Positions 6,104 through 14,897 of a DNA stretch of 19,053 nucleotides are shown piece by piece. Position 1 is the first letter of the stretch. Each line of letters starts with the position of its first letter. Origin of the DNA: DUAL01 sp036012565 (lineage in GTDB: Bacteria; Bacteroidota; Bacteroidia; Flavobacteriales; BACL11); contig DASCPP010000079.1 in assembly GCA_036012565.1 (NCBI GenBank), forward strand, positions 1 through 19,053. Reading direction: 5' to 3'. Below the pieces are notes generated by a model. It had not been told where the DNA came from, made no database searches, and was given only the letters and a program-made list of their open reading frames with translations. Position numbers and translations under genes: made by a program.

Positions 6104-7435
6104 ATGAAGAAACAAAATACAGATCAGAATTTTTCTTTTAAAAAATATGCTTGGAATCAATTCAAGAAGAATAAAATTGCTCTTGTTTCTCTTTATCTAC
6201 TTGGGTTACTTATCATTATTGCATTGCTAGCTCCTTATATTGCAAATGACAGACCTTTGTATGCATCCTATAAAGGTTATACTTTATATCCGGCATTCAG
6301 TAGTGATAATCGTACAGATTCTATACAAGATCCAGTAAATGGAAAATTGGAGATTTTACAATATGATATTACAGATTGGAGACAATTAAAATTAGATAAG
6401 GTTGTTTGGCCTTTAATCCCTTATTCTCCAAGAACTCTAGATAGATACAACCGAGATTATGCTTCTCCATCAGGTAAACAAAGATATAAGAATCCTGATG
6501 GTATAATTATTGAACCTCCAAATAAATTTCGACATTGGTTAGGTACAGATGGTATTGGTAGAGATTTAGCTTCAGGGTTGATACATGGAACAAGAATATC
6601 ACTAATGGTTGGGTTAGTTTCAATGGGTATAGCTAGTATTATTGGAATTATATTGGGTGCTCTGGCCGGTTTCTTTGGAGATAATACACTTAAAATGCCA
6701 AGAATAAAGTATTACTTTACATTATTTGGAGTTTTTATGGGATTATTTTATGGCTTTGGGCAAAGAAAGTATGCTATTGCTGATGGTTTCTCAGAAAATT
6801 TTATAGCAGGAATGGGACAGTTACTTATTAGCTTTGCAATAATAATTGGTCTAATTATTCTATTCAGGTTAGTTAGTAGGATGTTCTACTTTAGCATTTT
6901 GAAAAAAGAAATATACATACCTATTGACACATTCGTGTCTAGAGGTATTGAATTATTAAATTCTATACCAAGATTAATATTAATTATTACTATTACTGCT
7001 ATTGTAGAAAGGAGTATATGGATTGTAATGATTATAATTGGTGTAACAGGATGGACTAGAATTGCTCGTTTTACTAGAGCAGAGTTACTAAGAATTCGTT
7101 CCTTGGAATATGTTCAAGCAGCTCAATCACTTGGTTTCTCTAGTGTAAGAACTATTTTTAAACATGCTCTTCCTAATTCCTTAGCACCAGTTTTTGTGAG
7201 TATTGCTTTTGGTATTGCTTCTGCAATTCTTATTGAAGCTAGCCTCTCTTTTCTTGGTATTGGGGTTCCGGATGATATTGTAACTTGGGGTTCCCTGCTC
7301 AATTTAGGAAGGCAAAACCTTGAAGCATGGTGGTTAATTATCTACCCAGGTATGGCAATCTTTATAACTATTACTATTTATAATATGATTGCTGAATCGT
7401 TAAGGGATGCTTTAGACCCAAGATTGAAGAGTTAA
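6104..7435 (+). CDS. peptide ABC transporter permease, DppC/OppC type, with inserted transmembrane segment
   Basis: 443-residue partner permease; DppC/OppC are usually ~300. ATG 6104 was chosen because it begins the normal cytosolic leader (MKKQNTDQNFSFKKYAWNQFKKNK in outline) before the first helix (25-46); an ATG at 6065 lies inside the previous gene. Family marks are HWLGTDGIGRD (144-154), the EAA loop around VQAAQSLGF to HALPNSLAP (337-362), and EASLSFLGIG (378-387). Two regions are enlarged: the periplasmic loop before HWLGTDG (~50-143), and a segment at ~193-275 with two extra hydrophobic stretches (201-219 and 238-256) placed before DTFVSRGIELLNSIPRLIL. No ATPase gene follows; the stop codon overlaps that of the convergent next gene by four bases. 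Confidence 0.92.
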   Translation: MKKQNTDQNFSFKKYAWNQFKKNKIALVSLYLLGLLIIIALLAPYIANDRPLYASYKGYTLYPAFSSDNRTDSIQDPVNGKLEILQYDITDWRQLKLDKVVWPLIPYSPRTLDRYNRDYASPSGKQRYKNPDGIIIEPPNKFRHWLGTDGIGRDLASGLIHGTRISLMVGLVSMGIASIIGIILGALAGFFGDNTLKMPRIKYYFTLFGVFMGLFYGFGQRKYAIADGFSENFIAGMGQLLISFAIIIGLIILFRLVSRMFYFSILKKEIYIPIDTFVSRGIELLNSIPRLILIITITAIVERSIWIVMIIIGVTGWTRIARFTRAELLRIRSLEYVQAAQSLGFSSVRTIFKHALPNSLAPVFVSIAFGIASAILIEASLSFLGIGVPDDIVTWGSLLNLGRQNLEAWWLIIYPGMAIFITITIYNMIAESLRDALDPRLKS

Positions 7436-9540
7436 TACTCCACCCTTGCATGATAGATATTCACCAATTTCTTTTTATAGAGTTTCTTTATTTGGGTAAT
7501 ATCTTTTAGGGTAATATCTGCATTTACAAACTGCCCACTATCTATTTGATTGCTTATTATATCTTCTACCAAATCATTAATATTATCTGCATTGGGTTGT
7601 TTTAAACTCCTTGCTGCTGCCTCTACCGAATCTGCCATCATCAGCACAGCAGTTTCTTTTGAGAATGGCTTTGGTCCAGGATAGGTAAAATCTTTTTTAT
7701 CTACTTCCTCATCAGGGAAAGTGGTAATATATTGCTTGTAAAAATAATGCACAGTACTTGTGCCATGGTGGGTTCTTATAAAATCAATCAGCTCCTCTGG
7801 TAATTTGTTTTCTTTTGCTATCTCAATTCCATTTTTCACATGGCTAATAATAATATCCGCACTCTCATCAAATGATAGTTCATTATGAGGGTTAAAGCCA
7901 GCACTTTGGTTTTCAATAAAATACATGGGGGTTTTTAATTTACCAATATCATGGTAAAGCGCTCCTACCCTTACAAGTAATGCGTTCCCATTTATTTCAA
8001 TAATACCTTCCTCAGCCAAGTTCGCTACTTGCAAGCTATGCTGAAAAGTGCCTGGCGCCTCATTCGCCAATTTCCTTAAAAGTGGACTATTGGTATCGGA
8101 TAATTCCAAAAGAGAAACATACGAAACTAGTGAAAACACTTTCTCAAAAACAAAAATAAGTGGGTAAGCAAATAGGCTAAGCACACCACTTCCTGCAAAA
8201 TACAAAAACTGTACCAAATTAATATGAACGATACTTCCTTCATGGGTTATTTCCAATGCAAAATAAGTAAGCCAATATATGCCAACAATTTTTATGGCTG
8301 AAACAAACAAATGAGCCCTTTTATACATTTGTAATACAGTTAAGATAGAAACAATCCCAGCAATGAGTTGCAGATAAACAAACTCAAAACCATTAGGCAC
8401 AATAAAACCAATAATCAGAATAGTAATAAGGTGAGTGAATAATGCCAAACGTGTATCAAAAAATGCTTTGAGTAAAATAGGTGAAATACAAAAGGGAATC
8501 AAATACAAGAAATTGGCATTCCATTTTAAGGTAAAAGAAGTAAGCACAATCATACTTACAATGAGCAGTAAAATGAGTGTTACTTTTGTGCTGTCTTGCA
8601 AAATTTCAGGTCGGTATTGTTGTAGAAACAAGAAGAAAATTAAAAAAGCAACAAAGACTAATAATACTTGCCCAAGCAAAACAAAGCTAACAGATGCTTT
8701 ACTCCAATGCTGATTTTCAAATTCCCTTTGGTAGGAAGATAATATTTGGTATTTATCCTCATTTACCAATTCTCCTTTCTGAATTATAATTTGCCCTTTT
8801 TGCAGCATTCCCCTGGTACTTACAATATTATCCAGCTCATAAGATAACATTTTTTCTGATGCTTGCTTATCATAAAACACATTTTGGCTAAGCGCTTCCA
8901 AAAGTAATGGTACAATAAAATCAGATTCTTGTAATGAAAGTTTGCTTAAAGAGTTGATGTAATCCACAGCAGAATTAATGGTGAAAAGATTATCTAATTC
9001 TTGTTTTTCCGCAACATTTTCTTTTTGCAATAGCACTTGAGAACCTTCCTCTTTCCACTGAAATTCATCAGAAAGCTGTACTATTCCATTGGTATAAAGA
9101 TAATCTAAAATGCTTAAACCATAGTTTGCTACGCTATATTTTCTACTTTGGTTTGCTTGCTTTTTTAGTCCAAAAAGATTAAAAAAAGTAAATCCTTTGT
9201 CTTTTTTTATTTTTCTATCTTCTGACCATTTCTGTTCAAAATTCTGCACAAACTCTACTCCTTTCTGCTGGAAAATATTCTCATCAAAACTAAATATTGG
9301 TAAATTGTCATTTATTATCTCTTCCCTTTCTTTTTGTAATTGTTCCTGTGTTTTTAGAATTGGAAAATCGAAAGAAGTAATAATCGTTTCTTGAAGCCAA
9401 GGTTTCCCTTTGGAATATTCGTATTCAAAATTTATTTGCCTAGGAAAAGAATAAACAATAATAAAAAGAGTAATAAAAAACAGAAGTGCTTTAAAAATGG
9501 TGTCATGATTGTCACGAATAGAAGAAAAAACCTTTTTCAT
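7432..9540 (-). CDS. pgpH: 7TM HD-domain phosphohydrolase, PgpH-type c-di-AMP phosphodiesterase
   Basis: 702-residue inner-membrane protein of the 7TMR-HD family, whose studied members (Listeria PgpH) hydrolyse cyclic di-AMP. Order: one helix at ~14-31; a ~250-residue extracytoplasmic 7TMR-HDED domain (to ~280); a block of about seven helices (283-473); then a cytosolic HD domain. The metal and catalytic residues are all present: H501 (FQHSLQVANLAEEG), H530-D531 (ALYHDIGKL), H567, H591-H592 (RTHHGTST) and D637 (MMADSVEAAARSL). The gene is monocistronic and divergent from the thiolase gene, with 80 bases between their starts, and converges on the permease gene with stops overlapping at 7432-7435. 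Second-messenger control of osmolyte or potassium balance and of the cell wall is the family role; here it is inferred. No c-di-AMP cyclase gene is in the window. Confidence 0.9.
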   Translation of the reverse strand: MKKVFSSIRDNHDTIFKALLFFITLFIIVYSFPRQINFEYEYSKGKPWLQETIITSFDFPILKTQEQLQKEREEIINDNLPIFSFDENIFQQKGVEFVQNFEQKWSEDRKIKKDKGFTFFNLFGLKKQANQSRKYSVANYGLSILDYLYTNGIVQLSDEFQWKEEGSQVLLQKENVAEKQELDNLFTINSAVDYINSLSKLSLQESDFIVPLLLEALSQNVFYDKQASEKMLSYELDNIVSTRGMLQKGQIIIQKGELVNEDKYQILSSYQREFENQHWSKASVSFVLLGQVLLVFVAFLIFFLFLQQYRPEILQDSTKVTLILLLIVSMIVLTSFTLKWNANFLYLIPFCISPILLKAFFDTRLALFTHLITILIIGFIVPNGFEFVYLQLIAGIVSILTVLQMYKRAHLFVSAIKIVGIYWLTYFALEITHEGSIVHINLVQFLYFAGSGVLSLFAYPLIFVFEKVFSLVSYVSLLELSDTNSPLLRKLANEAPGTFQHSLQVANLAEEGIIEINGNALLVRVGALYHDIGKLKTPMYFIENQSAGFNPHNELSFDESADIIISHVKNGIEIAKENKLPEELIDFIRTHHGTSTVHYFYKQYITTFPDEEVDKKDFTYPGPKPFSKETAVLMMADSVEAAARSLKQPNADNINDLVEDIISNQIDSGQFVNADITLKDITQIKKLYKKKLVNIYHARVEY

Positions 9541-9620
9541 AGATGTATTAATATCAGTAGCGAAAATAAGTATAATTTACATAAATTCGCACCAAATTTA
9601 AAATCATAAAAAAACAAATA
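9541..9620. promoter_or_regulatory. divergent promoter region between pgpH and the thiolase gene
   Basis: These 80 A+T-rich bases must hold start signals for both divergent genes. Only near-matches to the -7 consensus are seen: TAAATTCG on the plus strand (9580-9587) and TATTTTCG on the minus strand (9570-9563). No clear operator or Shine-Dalgarno sequence is visible for either gene. Confidence 0.3.
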
Positions 9621-10799
9621 ATGAAAGAAGTAGTAATTGTATCGGCAGTGCGTACACCAATGGGAAGTTTTGGAGGATGTTTATCATCAGTGTCAGCTAC
9701 AAAATTAGGAGCAGCAGCCATAAAAGGTGCTATTGAAAAAGCAGGAATTAACTCAAATATCGTGAATGAAATATACATGGGAAATGTTTTGCAAGCTAAT
9801 ATAGGGCAAGCTCCTGCTAAGCAAGCGGCCATGTTTGCAGGCATTTCACAGTATGTCCCTTGTACGACTATCAACAAAGTGTGTTCTTCAGGAATGAAAG
9901 CAATTATGTTGGCTGCACAATCCATTAAGTGTGGTGATAATGATGTTGTTATTGCTGGTGGAATGGAAAATATGTCAAGCGTTCCTCATTATTTTACAAA
10001 GGGAAGAACAGGACAGAAATTAGGTGATATGAAATTAGTTGACGGACTTGTAAAAGATGGATTAACTGATATTTATAATAAAGTTCATATGGGGGTTTGT
10101 GCTGAAAAATGTGCAACCGAAATGAACTTCACAAGAGAAGAGCAAGATGCTTTTGCAATTGAATCCTACAATAGAAGTGCAAATTCATGGACTACCGGAA
10201 GATTTACTGATGAAATAGTAGCTGTTGAAGTCCCGCAAAGAAGAGGAGATGCTTTAGTAATTACTGAAGATGAAGAGTACAAAAATGTAAAAATGGATAA
10301 AATCTCAACCTTACGCCCTGTATTTGATAAAGAAGGAACAATAACAGCTGCCAATGCTTCTACCTTAAATGATGGCGCCTCTGCATTAATTTTGATGAGT
10401 GCAGAAAAAGCAGCAGAACTAAACCTAACTCCTTTAGCTAAAATTGTAAGTTATGCTGATGCTGCACATGAACCAGAATGGTTTACTACTGCTCCAGCAA
10501 AAGCATTGCCTATTGCCTTAGAGAAAGTAGGACTAGCTACAACTGATGTTGATTATTTTGAATTGAATGAAGCATTTTCAGTAGTTGGTTTAGCAAATAT
10601 GAAAATTTTAGATCTGGATGCAAGTAAAGTAAATGTAAATGGTGGAGCAGTTTCTATCGGCCATCCACTTGGTAGTTCTGGATCCAGAATTATTGTAACG
10701 CTTATCAATGTATTGAAACAAAATGGTGGTAAAGTTGGTGCTGCTGGAATTTGCAATGGTGGTGGTGGCGCCTCTGCCATGATTATTGAATTAATATAA
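9621..10799 (+). CDS. acetyl-CoA C-acetyltransferase (thiolase, ACAT1/AtoB type)
   Basis: 392-residue thiolase, the normal family length. It reversibly condenses two acetyl-CoA to acetoacetyl-CoA, or cleaves 3-ketoacyl-CoA in the last step of beta-oxidation. Active-site residues are all present: nucleophile C88 (INKVCSSGMKA), H348 (GHPLGSSGSR), C378 (CNGGGGASAM) and NEAF (316-319). The segments VHMGVCAEKCA and CNGGGGASAM resemble mitochondrial ACAT1 more than long-chain thiolases such as FadA, suggesting short-chain substrates. Start ATG 9621 fits the universal N-terminus (VVIVSAVRTPMGSFGG). Its stop overlaps the next start codon by one base (TAATG, 10797-10801), so the peptidase gene is probably translationally coupled. 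It may work with the dehydrogenase/hydratase at the left edge, which is inference. Confidence 0.95.
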   Translation: MKEVVIVSAVRTPMGSFGGCLSSVSATKLGAAAIKGAIEKAGINSNIVNEIYMGNVLQANIGQAPAKQAAMFAGISQYVPCTTINKVCSSGMKAIMLAAQSIKCGDNDVVIAGGMENMSSVPHYFTKGRTGQKLGDMKLVDGLVKDGLTDIYNKVHMGVCAEKCATEMNFTREEQDAFAIESYNRSANSWTTGRFTDEIVAVEVPQRRGDALVITEDEEYKNVKMDKISTLRPVFDKEGTITAANASTLNDGASALILMSAEKAAELNLTPLAKIVSYADAAHEPEWFTTAPAKALPIALEKVGLATTDVDYFELNEAFSVVGLANMKILDLDASKVNVNGGAVSIGHPLGSSGSRIIVTLINVLKQNGGKVGAAGICNGGGGASAMIIELI

Positions 10800-11563
10800 T
10801 GAAATACGGAATTTCCAATCTATCAATTGTTCCTATGCGGGATGAGGCTGCTGACCATGTAGAAATGGTAAACCAAATTCTTTTTGGGGAGCATTTTAAG
10901 ATATTAGAAAGTCGTAAAAAATGGAGTAAAATTCGCCTATCGCATGACAACTATGAGGGCTGGATTTCCAACAAGCAATGGATAGAAATTTCGGAGGAAG
11001 ACTACAAGCAATTGGAGAAAGATGTTTCTACAATTACTACTGATGTTTTGGATATCATTACTAAGGAACAACCTCAACCAATAGTCATTGGAAGTATTTT
11101 GCCTTTTTATAAAAGTGGGCATGCACTACTGAACAATGAAATGTATCAGTTTGATGGCCTTACTACTACTGGATTTGTTAAAAAAGAAAAGTTAATAGAG
11201 AATGCATTAATGTATTTAAATGCACCTTATTTATGGGGTGGCCGTTCTCCTTTAGGGATTGACTGTTCTGGTTTCACACAAATGGTATACCGTCTGCAAG
11301 GAGTTGATTTACCCAGAGATGCGTATCAGCAAGCAGAAGTAGGGACAACTCTTAGTTTTGTGGAGAAAAGTGAAGCTGGAAATTTGGCCTTTTTTGACAA
11401 TAATGAAGGTAAAATCACGCATGTAGGAATTATTTTGGAGAACAACCATATCATTCATGCTTCTGGTAAAGTCAGAATTGATAGAATAGACCAAAAAGGT
11501 ATCTTTAATACTGAAATAGGAACCCACACACATAAGTTAAGATTGATTAAAAGTATTGTTTAA
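10799..11563 (+). CDS. NlpC/P60 (C40) peptidase with N-terminal SH3-like domain, probably cytosolic
   Basis: 254 residues. The C-terminal NlpC/P60 domain (~131-252) has C156 (GIDCSGFTQMVYR), H208 (THVGI) and H220 (IIHASGKVRID) as catalytic triad. The N-terminal ~65 residues resemble a bacterial SH3 module (EHFKILESRKKWSKIRL, then YEGWISNKQW), with a possible second SH3-like stretch in the middle. There is no signal peptide or lipobox, unlike most wall-acting NlpC/P60 enzymes. That fits the cytosolic gamma-D-glutamyl-L-diamino-acid endopeptidases (dipeptidyl-peptidase VI, YkfC) that process recovered murein peptides. Start ATG overlaps the thiolase stop (TAATG), and rarA begins 17 bases after the stop. 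The link to murein recycling is inferred from the architecture. Confidence 0.9.
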   Translation: MKYGISNLSIVPMRDEAADHVEMVNQILFGEHFKILESRKKWSKIRLSHDNYEGWISNKQWIEISEEDYKQLEKDVSTITTDVLDIITKEQPQPIVIGSILPFYKSGHALLNNEMYQFDGLTTTGFVKKEKLIENALMYLNAPYLWGGRSPLGIDCSGFTQMVYRLQGVDLPRDAYQQAEVGTTLSFVEKSEAGNLAFFDNNEGKITHVGIILENNHIIHASGKVRIDRIDQKGIFNTEIGTHTHKLRLIKSIV

Positions 11564-11580
11564 TAATTTGTAGTTATCCT

Positions 11581-12852
11581 ATGCAAAACATCCCCCTAGC
11601 AGAGCGCATAAGACCAAAAAAATTAGCAAAAGTTATTGGGCAGAAACATCTTATTGGAGAAAAAGGTACTCTTAAAACTGCAATAGATAATAAACTTATC
11701 CCATCTATGATTTTTTGGGGTCCTCCAGGAGTAGGGAAAACAACTTTATCCAATTTAATAGCTCAAGAATTAGACCGACCATTTTACACTTTATCGGCTA
11801 TAAACTCAGGGGTGAAGGATGTGCGTGAAGTCATTCATAAAGCATCATCCTTAGGGTTATTCGGTAAAGATATTCCTATCCTATTTATTGATGAGATACA
11901 TAGGTTTAGCAAAGCCCAACAGGATTCATTATTAGGAGCTGTTGAAAAAGGAGTAATTACCCTCATTGGCGCAACTACTGAAAACCCATCCTTTGAAGTA
12001 ATCTCTGCCCTACTTTCTCGCTCTCAAGTTTATGTATTAGAATCCTTATCCAAAGAGGATTTACAAACATTATTGGAAAGAGCATTACGAGAGGATGAAG
12101 TATTAAGCAAACTAAACATCAAATTAAAGGAAACAGCTGCTTTAATGCAAATATCAGGAGGAGATGCTCGGAAATTATTAAATATTTTGGAGCTAGTAGT
12201 TAGTTCAATAAATGAAGATGAAATTATAATTACTAACAAGATTGTAGTTCAAAAAGCACAGCAGAATATTGTGCAGTACGACAAAAATGGAGAACAACAT
12301 TATGATATTATTTCTGCCTTTATCAAATCAATAAGAGGAAGCGACCCTAATGCTGCTATCTATTGGCTAACAAGGATGATTGAAGGAGGAGAAGATGTAA
12401 AGTTTATTGCTAGAAGACTTCTTATTTTAGCATCAGAAGATATTGGGAACGCCAATCCTACCGCTTTAGTCATTGCCAACAATTGCTTTCAGGCAGTAAA
12501 TATAATTGGTTTCCCTGAAGCAAGAATTACGCTTTCACAAGCTGTTATTTATTTAGCCTGTTCACCAAAAAGTAATTCGGCTTATATGGCAATAAATCAG
12601 GGCCAGGAAGAAGTAAGAAAAAGTGGAAATCTCTCTGTTCCATTACATTTAAGAAATGCCCCTAGCAAACTTATGAATGAATTAGGCTATGGAGAAGATT
12701 ATCTATATTCGCACGACAAACCCAATGATACTCAGGAGTTCTTACCAGATGAAATAAGTGGAATGACCTTTTACAAACCTTTAAATAACGCTAGAGAAAA
12801 AGCCTACCGTGAAGGATTAAAAAATATATGGAAAGGAAAATACAATTATTAA
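11581..12852 (+). CDS. rarA: replication-associated recombination protein RarA (MgsA), AAA+ ATPase
   Basis: 423-residue AAA+ protein of the RarA/MgsA/WRNIP1 family, which acts on DNA ends and SSB-coated gaps at stalled replication forks. Starts with LAERIRPKKLAKVIGQKHLIG. Walker A is GPPGVGKTT (47-55), Walker B LFIDEIHRF (101-109), sensor 1 GATTENPSFE (130-139), a likely arginine finger follows in LLSRSQV, and sensor 2 is GGDARKLLNILE. The C-terminal tetramerisation and DNA-binding half is complete, including AFIKSIRGSDPNAAIYWL, RRLLILASEDIGNANP and the closing segment rich in MTFYKP and REKAYREGL. Length and all motifs are typical. It follows the peptidase gene by 17 bases; a promoter box for the next gene begins three bases after its stop. 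Confidence 0.96.
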   Translation: MQNIPLAERIRPKKLAKVIGQKHLIGEKGTLKTAIDNKLIPSMIFWGPPGVGKTTLSNLIAQELDRPFYTLSAINSGVKDVREVIHKASSLGLFGKDIPILFIDEIHRFSKAQQDSLLGAVEKGVITLIGATTENPSFEVISALLSRSQVYVLESLSKEDLQTLLERALREDEVLSKLNIKLKETAALMQISGGDARKLLNILELVVSSINEDEIIITNKIVVQKAQQNIVQYDKNGEQHYDIISAFIKSIRGSDPNAAIYWLTRMIEGGEDVKFIARRLLILASEDIGNANPTALVIANNCFQAVNIIGFPEARITLSQAVIYLACSPKSNSAYMAINQGQEEVRKSGNLSVPLHLRNAPSKLMNELGYGEDYLYSHDKPNDTQEFLPDEISGMTFYKPLNNAREKAYREGLKNIWKGKYNY

Positions 12853-12854
12853 TT

Positions 12855-12862
12855 TATATTTG
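12855..12862 (+). promoter_or_regulatory. -7 promoter element before the lipoprotein gene
   Basis: TATATTTG is identical to the box before the transporter operon. It ends four bases before ATG 12867, so transcription from it would start at or next to the start codon and give a leaderless or nearly leaderless mRNA. No good -33 box lies 19-22 bases upstream. The box may therefore be fortuitous, with the gene read from upstream together with rarA. Confidence 0.35.
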
Positions 12863-12866
12863 TCAT

Positions 12867-14897
12867 ATGAAAAATAATATCTTCTTTTTTATATGTATTT
12901 TCCTGTTTTCTGCTTGCAAACATGAATTAGAAAGACCGACTTGGGATGTTGATTTATTAGTACCATTAATTCATTCCCAGATGAGTATTGATGATATCGA
13001 TATGCTCTCTGATAGTACTATTACAATCAATGAAGATGAAGATGGCTTTATCACTTTAGTCTTTCAAGAAAAGTTTACAGATATAAATTTAGATACTTTA
13101 ATAGATATTAAAGATACTCTTGGTGTCACGAAAGTTGTACTGGATTCCATGACTTTTAAGGATATTAGTATTACAGAAAAATCTCGACTTGGAGAACTCT
13201 TAGGGCCTTTAGGAAGAATTGCATTCCCTCATTTGGATACAATGAATATACCAGGCATGCCTGGTTTAATACAAGGTAAAAATATTCCAATAGATGCAAG
13301 TGAACATTTCGAAAGCATGACTTTTCATAAAGGTTATCTTGTTATACATATATATAATGGATTTAAGACTGACTTAGCAAATGTAGATATAAGTTTGATT
13401 GATGCTAACAACAATAATACAATTGCATCTTTCAATTTTCCATTAATACCCTATGGCTCAACTGTACATGACAGTGTTTTCTTAGGAGGAATGTCTATTA
13501 ATAAAAATTTAGTTGCTATTATAAATAATGTTGATGTATTAGCAAGCTCTGCTCCTGTTATAATAAATCATTGGGATGCTATTTTCCTCACGATAGAAAT
13601 CATAGATATTACCCTTACTGATGCTACTGCCTTCTTTCCTACTCAACAAGTTGCAGAAATTATTAAAGAACACCCTTTTAACCTAGGAAGCGCCCGTATA
13701 ACAGAAATTAAAATCAAAGAAGGGGCAGTCACAGTTAATTCTACAAGCACATTGCCTGACACAGGAAGAATCTATTATAATATTCCTTCTTTAACATTAG
13801 GAGGAAATACATTCTCTTCATTAAATATTGTTCCGCCATCAAATAATGGTGAATATACTAGCTATAAATATAATCTTGATGGTTATATTCTTGATTTAAA
13901 AGGAAAGCAAGGAAGAAGTGGTGGAGATACCATCAATACAATATATACAGAATTTTTTGCATTTATTGATTCAAGTGGCGTATTGGTTCATCTTAATCAA
14001 ACTGATAGTTTCTTCTCGTATACAGATATGGATATTATACCAGAATATGCAAGAGGATATCTAGGACAAGATACCATTAAGGTTGGGCCAGAAGAGAGAA
14101 AGACCAATGTCTTTAACAAAATTCTTTCTGGAGATTTGGATCTAGAATCTGCAAGACTTGCTTTTAATATTAGAAATTATTTGGGTGCTAATTTGCAAAT
14201 CAAATTTGATCAATTAAGCACTTACAATTCCAGTACGAATACTACTGTTTCGGCTGGATTTAATTTCTTATCTCAATTCCATGACATTACAAGAGCTACC
14301 GAAATAACTGGTGCAATTCCAATTGTTCCTTCAATTACTGACATAGAATTAGATGCCGAGAGTATGCTTGAAATACTGCCCAATAAATTAAAATCAAAAA
14401 TGACCCTCTATGTAAATCCGTTTGGCCCTGGAAATATTCCTGATTTTCTATATCCAGCACACACCATTGATGCGACTTTAAATTTGGAAATTCCTTTGTC
14501 AATCATTGCAAATAACTTAACATTAGTAGATACAAATGAAGTTGAAGTGAACCAAAATGATGAGGTGGAAATCGATAAACTATTTTTAACCATTAAGAAT
14601 GGAATCCCATTTGACGCAACTTTAAATGTGATGCTTTATGATGAAATGGATAACCTTATCGATACCCTTTTTAATAATGCTATATTACTGTCTGCAAAAA
14701 CGGATGAGGATAATCTAGTGACCCAGAGTACAGCTTCCACCCTTACAGCTAATTATAACAGTAGCGAAAAAATACGGAAAGTTATAACAATTGCTTCTTT
14801 TAATACACAACCCAATAATAGTTTTGTAAAAATTTATTCTGATTATAAAATGGATATTACAATGAGTGCAAAACTTAGAAAAACCATAGGAAATTGA
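12867..14897 (+). CDS. large lipoprotein of unknown function
   Basis: 676 residues. ATG 12867 was chosen because it begins a clean lipoprotein signal (MKNNIFFFICIFLFSAC, Cys17); an ATG at 12828 lies inside rarA and would put 13 extra residues before it. After the cysteine comes ELERPTWDVDLLVPLIHSQM and then a short acidic strand-loop region (TITINEDEDGFITLVF). I recognise this opening from uncharacterised Bacteroidota lipoproteins but know no function. The rest is rich in predicted strands, Asp/Asn and Ile, with repeated stretches of the form 'amphipathic strand, PSLTDIELD-like turn, Leu-rich strand', suggesting several beta domains. There are no enzyme motifs and few cysteines. Its TGA stop overlaps the TTG start of the following outer-membrane protein gene, implying joint translation. 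A surface or periplasmic binding or structural role is a guess. Confidence 0.8.
   Translation: MKNNIFFFICIFLFSACKHELERPTWDVDLLVPLIHSQMSIDDIDMLSDSTITINEDEDGFITLVFQEKFTDINLDTLIDIKDTLGVTKVVLDSMTFKDISITEKSRLGELLGPLGRIAFPHLDTMNIPGMPGLIQGKNIPIDASEHFESMTFHKGYLVIHIYNGFKTDLANVDISLIDANNNNTIASFNFPLIPYGSTVHDSVFLGGMSINKNLVAIINNVDVLASSAPVIINHWDAIFLTIEIIDITLTDATAFFPTQQVAEIIKEHPFNLGSARITEIKIKEGAVTVNSTSTLPDTGRIYYNIPSLTLGGNTFSSLNIVPPSNNGEYTSYKYNLDGYILDLKGKQGRSGGDTINTIYTEFFAFIDSSGVLVHLNQTDSFFSYTDMDIIPEYARGYLGQDTIKVGPEERKTNVFNKILSGDLDLESARLAFNIRNYLGANLQIKFDQLSTYNSSTNTTVSAGFNFLSQFHDITRATEITGAIPIVPSITDIELDAESMLEILPNKLKSKMTLYVNPFGPGNIPDFLYPAHTIDATLNLEIPLSIIANNLTLVDTNEVEVNQNDEVEIDKLFLTIKNGIPFDATLNVMLYDEMDNLIDTLFNNAILLSAKTDEDNLVTQSTASTLTANYNSSEKIRKVITIASFNTQPNNSFVKIYSDYKMDITMSAKLRKTIGN

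Noticed and set aside
9554..9925. 123-codon open frame on the minus strand
   Set aside because: Antisense to the start of the thiolase gene and its promoter region; no domain or signal peptide.
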